A DNA stretch of 64,000 bases from Narthecium ossifragum (Eukaryota > Streptophyta > Magnoliopsida > Dioscoreales > Nartheciaceae), in the NCBI GenBank assembly GCA_963920575.1, contig OY986971.1, positions 23,206,145 through 23,270,144 on the forward strand, written 5' to 3'. The translations under genes and the position numbers were made by a program. A model generated the notes under the pieces. The model had not been told where the DNA came from. It made no database searches and was given only the letters and a program-made list of their open reading frames with translations. Shown piece after piece: positions 57,828-64,000 of this stretch (positions within the stretch are counted from its first letter, which is position 1; each line of letters opens with the position of its first letter).

Positions 57828-60313
57828 TCCCATGTCGCGCCTTGCACGCTCAATCCCTTGCTTGTTTGCTTCTTGCTTCAAAACTACAGGGCTAAGGCTC
57901 TGTGTCGGGCCCCGACCCAGAAAACCCATCCAGACTGGGACACAAGGGGGGTTCCTACATCTACTAACAGCAACCGGCGGAAATAGTTACAACAAGCAGT
58001 CAGAGGACAGAATTAAATCTAACTACTAGTATTACAAAACTGTACAAACAACAGAGTTACATTAAGATTTACATAAACCAGTTCTCATGTACAAAAGATG
58101 TTATAAGACTCAAAAAGGTTACATCAACAGAAGTCTCCCGGAAGGCACAGCAGAAGCCATCTTGGCCCTCAAACATGCCCTAATGTCGTCGCGCCACCGC
58201 AGGACGAGCAACTGGGGCCCACCGAAGGAGAGCTGGTACCTACACCTGCAAATGCCGCCCGGGTTGGAGTAAGTACTAAGCTCCGTAGGGTTCTACTCTA
58301 CGACACACACAAGGAAGGGGAAACTGCAACTAAACTAACTCCGTGCCAAATACTGAGGCCTGCCAAGGACCCCATAAATCCCGTCAATAACCCGAAGGGT
58401 ACCTGTCCAAAGTACGTCCCTTCGACAGCCATTGCTTAAGGGTGGACATTCTCCGACATTCCCTGACATAGGGTGGACATGACGATACCTGTAGGACACC
58501 CCTCTCCAAGCGGGACCTCCACACTTGGCGGAACAACTGTGGTTATGACAACCAACTCTCAGCACTCCAAGCAATAGAGCTAACACGACCTCTAACATCA
58601 GACTAACATCACTATAGTCAAACCCTAGGCCTCTAATGCACAATTAACAATGCATGCAACATTATAAACATGTAACAATTAAGGGCATACCTTCGGCCCA
58701 TTTATACTAAACATTCACGAGGGTTATGACTTCCTAGGTTAACCACAAAGCGATAAAGGGCATACAGTCAGCCCATTTATTCTACACAATTCCGGGAGTC
58801 ATCACACTCCCGGTTCAACCACAAAGCGGTAACAAACAACAGTTTATGGCAATATCACTAAACAAGCCATTACAGCGATAAACAAACTATCATGGCAAGC
58901 CCCACGGGCAAAACCACCAAAACAGCATTCTGGTGTACGTTGGATCGATCCAACACACTCGGATCGATCCAACTTACCCTCGGATCGATCCAACTTACCC
59001 TCGGATCGATCCAACTCGGAAAAACCAAGAAAGCTATTCTCTGCTACCCTCAAACACAGTTCCTGGGAAACACTGGATTGATCCAAACATACCTATGGAT
59101 CGATCCAACTTGTCCTCAGTGAACAGACTATCTTGGGTGCAACCGGGATCGATCCAAGATCCAGAAACGTCCAACGGCTAGATTACCGGGAAAACGCTAA
59201 TCAAAACCACTAAAAATAGTCCATAAAACACCATCAATCAGCTTTGGGATCGATCCAAAACATTTGGATCGATCCAGAAAAATATTGGATCGATCCGGAA
59301 TATTTGGATCGATCCAAACAGCTTCAGATCAGTCTCGTCGCATGCCACGAGAAAAATCACCACAATTCATAGAAAAATCAAACAAATACGAAATAAGCTG
59401 GAATGGAAAGATAACTCAGAGATCTACAACTCTTATATCCATCATAGGTCAATAATATGCTTGTATTGACCGGAAAACTCATCGTAAGTTGGTTGTTCCT
59501 CAAGAACAGCAAAATCGAAAAAATCCGAGCTTTAACATGCTTAAATATTACTAAAATCTCAACCAAAGCTTATGAAACTTAAACCAGAAATTATACTAAG
59601 CAAAAGGAAGCCAACAACACAAAGAACAACAAGATCAAACGGCTAGATTAAAAGAAACCTATTAACCAACTCACGTAGGTAGAACACCTACCAGAAAGGC
59701 AATCCTCGACTGATTCCCCGCAAACCGGTCACCAACGGAGCTTCAAACCACACGAGAGATCTTTCTCACGCTACCACGGTTCCAACGAGCCTTCAAACGT
59801 TCAAAACGGTGGCTGGAGGAGGGAGAACGGTGGAGAAGAAGGTTCAGCCAGAAACAGGGGAAGCAGAGCTCGCGGGAAGGAGAAAGAAGAAGGAAGAAGA
59901 AGAGAAGGAGAAGAGGAAGAAGAAGAAGGAAAAGGGAAGGGGAAAGCCGGGGAAGGAGGGGAAAAGGGGGAGGAGAGGAGGGAAAGTCCTCTCTCCCTCT
60001 GACAGGGGAGAGAGACGGCCGACGGTGGTCGTCCTCTCAAAAAAACCCACCGACCTGCTACAGTCCCGGATCGATCCAAGACTGGCTGGATCGATCCGAC
60101 ACTAGCTTGGATCGATCCACAGGTCAAAAACCTCCTAAACGGAGCTAGTAAAACACAATCATCAATCAGAGGTTGTGAGCGCACACGTGGGTGAGAAACA
60201 AACCGACAAGGCACAATTTACCAAATTGCCCTTGTGGTCAACAACGAGCTACAGGAATAGAGGGACAGGTCCTCACACTCCGTCTCGTTTGCAGTTTCAG
60301 TCTTCTCTAAAAT
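57828..60313 (-). pseudogene. Captured exon split by a solo LTR, antisense
   Basis: On the - strand an exon-like segment starts after a pyrimidine-rich stretch (TTTACAG or ATTTTAG, near 60307-60313). It is interrupted by the LTR 57903-60277 and ends at a GGA|GTAAGC donor (57828). The part after the LTR reads SPVVLKQEANKQGIERARRD. Together with 57440-57530 it gives two exons and an intron of about 300 bp. The gene is unidentified. Confidence 0.35.
57903..60277 (-). mobile_element. Solo long LTR in the TIR element
   Basis: The 2375-bp LTR has plus-strand ends TGTCGGGCCCCGACCC and GACAGGTCCTCACA. The flanks are CTCTG (57898-57902) and CTCCG (60278-60282). GGATCGATCC arrays lie at 58940-59310, with three more motifs at 60065-60115. 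TATAAATGGGCC is at 58695-58706 on the - strand. No internal genes are seen; open frames made of DRSN-type repeats come from the palindrome array. Confidence 0.9.
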
Positions 60314-60942
60314 CTGTAAACCACAACTAATATTCAAACTTCAAAGACCATCAATTGCATATGTAGCTATCAAGACAACAACCTTCACATGCATTGGTGT
60401 TAAAGCATCAAGTAATGGTTGGTTTAGAATCAATCTATAGCTGCTTCAATAAAGGGAAATAATATAGTGTTTTGAAAACAGAAAGATGTACTTCAAATAA
60501 TTTTTTGGAAAGGCAACCTCCAATGATGTTAACTCCTGCATCGATCTCTAAGGACTTTTGTGTCCCTCATTCGCTAGAGGAGCACCACCGGTAGATCGAT
60601 GGGGGGTAATCCTCGGTTAGGTTAGATCGTATGTAATGGGGGAACTGGGAAGTAACTCTCGTCCGCTGAGGGAGCCCCGCCAGTTGATCGAGGAGGGTGA
60701 GTGGCCGGCGAGCTCGTACACTTGCCCTAGTTTCTCGTTGCTTAACGGGGGAGGAGGCCTGGTTGCTTAATGGGGGTGGTTACATCAATGGGTTATTGGG
60801 TCCTATAGATCCTAGACCCAATAACCACTAACCAATACATGATGAGTTGGTTGATTAAATTAAATATGGACATATGTCAGCGATCTACGAATGCCACCTC
60901 AGGTTGGCTGATTGCCAACACCACCTGGGGTTGGCTAGGAAT
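60278..60942. other. Right part of the TIR element
   Basis: It contains the start of the captured exon (to 60313), AT-rich intron-like sequence to about 60540, then GC-rich sequence with ACCCAATAACC motifs leading to the right inverted repeat. No further gene is visible. Confidence 0.4.
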
Positions 60943-61734
60943 CATTTTTCTTTTGGCATACCTAGAGAAGATAGACGAGAGGATGAAAAGGGCAAAGCTT
61001 TAATGGGAAGAGATTTGGCCGTGACAGAGGAGGATTCACTTCCATTTATCAAGGGGAGGGTTGACCAGGCTACTTTACATAAGAGTATTAACTCAATTAG
61101 AATGGTCCAATCCCATGGGGGCCCAGCTCTAACAAGTGCTGGCCCATTCACTAGGAACGGGCCCTCACCTCATGAACCTCATCATATACAAGGCCCATAC
61201 ACAAGCAATAGGTAGCTTGCATTAAATCCAAGGCCCCAAGGCTTTGAACGTATACAAGATGATGATTGTGATGAGGAGGACTTAAATCCTCTCAACATGG
61301 AAGGACTGGGAGAAGATTTTGGCAGTCAATCAGGAAGGTGGGGAAGATGGAATCCAGTTGTTACCCCTTGGTATCAAAGGAGAAGTGGAGGCCACAACCT
61401 AGAGGAGGGAGAACCTTCCATGAACCCAGCAGAACGTCATGCACATACAGTCAAAAATTTGCAGAATACCATCACAGAGGATGCTTCCATTCAGCATGTA
61501 TCTACTCCCATTTTTGAATCTAGAGCCTGTGTTCCATTACAGCTTGAGTACCATGGACAAACGCCAATGGACATTGGATCGCCGGAGGTGACTGTACCAC
61601 CGGGATGGGAACCAATTGCACAAGAGGGCGGAGCGAGTCCTTCCATACCGGATGCTGGTTCTAATGGAAAGCAAGATCGCTATACCAATGAGGTCTCGAG
61701 CAGCACCTCTAAACTCCTGCAGGTTTCCCAATGA
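60943..61734 (+). pseudogene. L1-like LINE ORF1, second part
   Basis: This continues ORF1 after the TIR element (FSFGIPREDRREDEKGKALM...). There is one in-frame stop at 61213-61215, and then the frame continues to VSQ and a stop at 61732-61734. The region is hydrophilic and low in recognisable motifs, as expected for the ORF1 C-terminal part. Its last codons overlap the ATG of ORF2 in ATGA. Confidence 0.75.
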
Positions 61735-64000
61735 AGGTGATAGCTTGGAATTCTAGGGTAGTGGGGAAGGAGAAGGTGATCACGCTGTGTAAAGGATTAA
61801 TTCGTGAACGCAGTCCAGATGTGCTCTTTATCATTGACACTGTTGTTGTGGAGGAGGAGATGAATATTATCAAAAGAAAATTGGGAAGGAAATGGTGCTC
61901 CTACCTGATCCCTGCTCGAGGAAAAATGGGTGGGATCCTTGCAGTTTGGAAAGCAGAAATGCCTCATGTAACATTCATGCATGGTTGCGATCAGGCTGTA
62001 CATGGTGTCTTCACCTTCCCGGAGGGACCGGAGTTCATTATCTCGGCTGTCTATGGGCCAAGGCGTGAGCAGGGGACGAGAGAGCTATGGGACATGCTCA
62101 CTAGAATTAATCACTTCAGGAAACCTCACCTAATTTTGGGAGACATTAATGCTATAACATCTCCAAAGTGAGAAGAAAGGAAGGGTGGGCTTCAAATTCA
62201 TGGTGGCAGTGAGGGAGTTCCTCCAGTTTATTACTGACAATGATCTAATTGACCTTGGTTTTATAGGGACTTCCTTTACATGGTGCAATGGGCAGCCGGG
62301 GCGTCGTCGTATCCATGAGAGATTGGATAGAGCGCTTTTGCACGGCAAATTGGAAAGGGTTGTTCAGAGTATCTGAGGTGAGACATTTGAGCCGTCAGAA
62401 GTTGGATCATTGCCCACTCCTTGTGAGTATGAAGGAGGATGAGGAAAAACAAGGGCCATCTCTCTTTAGATTACAATCACATTGGTTGAAGGATGAAGCC
62501 TTCAAAATGCTGGTGGGTAGGACTTGGAGAAGGAAAGAAAGAGGATCAGCTCAATATGTGGTGGCGACGAGGTTCAAAGTTATTAAACAAGCAGTGAAGA
62601 AGTGGAACAGAAATGAGGATTGCGATCCTTTTAAACAAGGGCATATGTTAAATGAATGTATAACCCAAATTTATCTAAAGGAGGAGCTTGAAGGATTATC
62701 AAGTGAGGAAGAACAAAATTTGAGAATGCTTGAACACCAACATGCTGCAATATTGGCTTTACAAGAAGAAGCTGTAGCTCAAAGACATCGCAAAGATATG
62801 GTGGTGGCTGGAGATACGAACAACAAACTCTTTCATAGATTGGTGGCTAGTCGAGGCCATCGGTCCAAGGTTAAGGAACTGGTGGATGCGAATGGAAGGA
62901 TTGTGAACTCCCTGGAGGCTACTGGCAAATTGATCTCAGGTCACTTCAAAGAATTATGGCAGGATAGTAGTGAATTCACAGCATTGAATATGCCTGATCT
63001 ACCTGTGCTAAAGCAGAGTATGAAGGAATAGCTAGTAAAGGAGGTGACTGAGCTAAAGATTAAGCATGCTGTTTTTTCTCTTGGTTTAGGCAAGACACCT
63101 GGCCCAGATGGCTTAATAGCTAAATTTTATAAAGATAGCTGGGATATAATTGGAGAAGATATTGGGGGATTAATCAAGACCTTCTTCGCCTCGAGAAGCC
63201 TTCCGCCTCATTGGAATGAGACCTTCATATCTTTGATTCCGAAGTTCACGAACCCAAGGAGAGTAAAGGAGTTTAGACCGATAAGTCTTTGTAACGTGTC
63301 TTATAAGATTATTTCCTCCATATTGGCAAGGAGAATGAAGGATGCTCTATCCGAGTTGGTTAGTCTTGAACAGTCGGCGTTTGTTGTCGAGAGATCTATC
63401 TTTGATAATATTGCGGTGGCCCAAGAATTCCGACACTCCATGGAGTATGCTCCACCTACAAAGGCTTCAATGGTCATGAAGGTGGATATTAGCTCGGCAT
63501 ACGATCGAGTTCGATGGCCATTTCTTAAAGAGGTGATGTCAAAAATGGGATTCCCGGAGATTTGGATTAAATGGGTAATGGAATGTATCTCTACAACGCA
63601 GTTTTCTTTCATTATTGATGGAAGGGTGTACGGAAGAGTTAAATCGTAGCGGGGACTTAGACAAGGAGATCCCTTATCCCCAAGTCTGTTTCTTCTAGCT
63701 CAAGAGGTTCTTTCAAGGCTGATATCCTCAACTTTAGAAGGTGTAAAATTTTCCCGCAATGGTAAGAGCTTCTCACATCTTCTATTTGCGGACGATTGCC
63801 TATTTGTGTCCTCGGCTAAAGTGATTGAAGCAAGGAAGCTACGCTTAATATTAACACATTTCAATTCTCTATCCGGGCTAGAGATTAAGGGTCTTAAATC
63901 GAGCGTGCGCTTCACTCCTTCAGTACCATGTGATAGAAAAACTGTCATATGTCGTATCCTCGATATGACAGAAGCCATGGGGGTGTGGACCTATTTGGGA
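61731..64000 (+). pseudogene. L1-like LINE ORF2 (endonuclease and reverse transcriptase), partial
   Basis: The apurinic-type endonuclease begins MKVIAWNSR and includes AVYGPRR, LILGDINAI and LGFIGTSFTWCN. Frame changes occur near 62165 and 62350. A linker runs to a nonsense codon at 63029-63031. The reverse transcriptase follows: GKTPGPDGL, FRPISLCNVSYKI, MKVDISSAYDRV, then a nonsense codon at 63647-63649, RQGDPLSP, and FADD at 63785-63796. It continues past the right edge, so the LINE 3' end, tail and target duplication are not visible. It is inactive as it stands. Confidence 0.93.
63785..63796 (+). other. LINE RT catalytic box FADD
   Basis: TTT GCG GAC GAT encodes FADD, in the same frame as the upstream RT blocks and after RQGDPLSP. 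This is the polymerase active-site motif of non-LTR reverse transcriptases. Confidence 0.93.

Larger units (their letters stand above)
55467..60942. mobile_element. TIR DNA element inserted in LINE ORF1, carrying gene fragments
   Basis: The left end GTTGGCTGATAGCCAACC (from 55468) is inverted at the right (GGTTGGCTGATTGCCAAC, 60902-60919). Similarity continues inward over about 50 bp (TGGCAT...GACATRTGTC). Flanks CATTTTTT (55459-55466) and CATTTTTC (60943-60950) may be an 8-bp target duplication; the exact right border is uncertain because the motif is repeated there. LINE ORF1 resumes immediately after. The element is about 3.1 kb without the solo LTR at 57903. There is no transposase. The class is undecided between hAT-like and Mutator-like. 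Confidence 0.65.

Overview
This is a stretch of a flowering-plant nuclear genome, probably a repeat-rich one. The evidence is a single-intron family-1 glycosyltransferase gene, Ty1/copia and plant L1-type retrotransposon sequence, an hAT-like element with an 8-bp target duplication, long TG...CA terminal repeats with 5-bp target duplications, and no bacterial-style gene organisation. I cannot name the species. One run of 200 N (49901-50100) marks an assembly gap.

Layout. About three quarters of the window (1-46578) is a head-to-tail array of one ancestral segment of roughly 13 kb. Unit A is 1-17753, unit B is 17754-38761, and unit C runs from 38762 to at least 46578. Each unit starts with a UGT85-type UDP-glycosyltransferase on the + strand, followed by the 3' end of a dead Ty1/copia element on the - strand. 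Units A and B then share a truncated long LTR, a second LTR-like block, exon-like remnants of an unidentified + strand gene, and a non-autonomous hAT element. They differ in size because further elements landed in each one separately. Unit C keeps more of the copia element (integrase, RT and RNase H) and lacks the LTR that cuts copia in A and B.

The three glycosyltransferases. Copy B (18498-21020) is intact at 479 residues. Copy A loses its last 17 residues to a nonsense codon. Copy C is broken by Trp229 to stop and has a triplicated 59-bp 3' end. All three, including the intact one, carry Gln and Asn where the GT1 catalytic His and Asp normally sit, while the UDP-sugar-binding PSPG box is complete. 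The change therefore predates the duplications.

Mobile DNA. At least nine independent insertions of one diverse family of long LTRs (2.2-2.6 kb when complete) are present, none with visible gag-pol. Each carries arrays of short self-complementary motifs (GGATCGATCC and relatives) whose arms differ from element to element. In unit B the hAT element contains one LTR that contains another LTR, plus a third LTR beside them. From 52941 to the end are a truncated LTR and a degenerate L1-like LINE. The LINE's ORF1 is split by a TIR element of about 5.5 kb that seems to carry exon-intron fragments of a host gene and is itself split by a solo LTR. The LINE ORF2 endonuclease and reverse transcriptase run off the right edge.

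How it fits together. The only candidate expressed host gene is glycosyltransferase copy B. The rest reads as a decaying tandem array whose history can be ordered from shared and private insertions.
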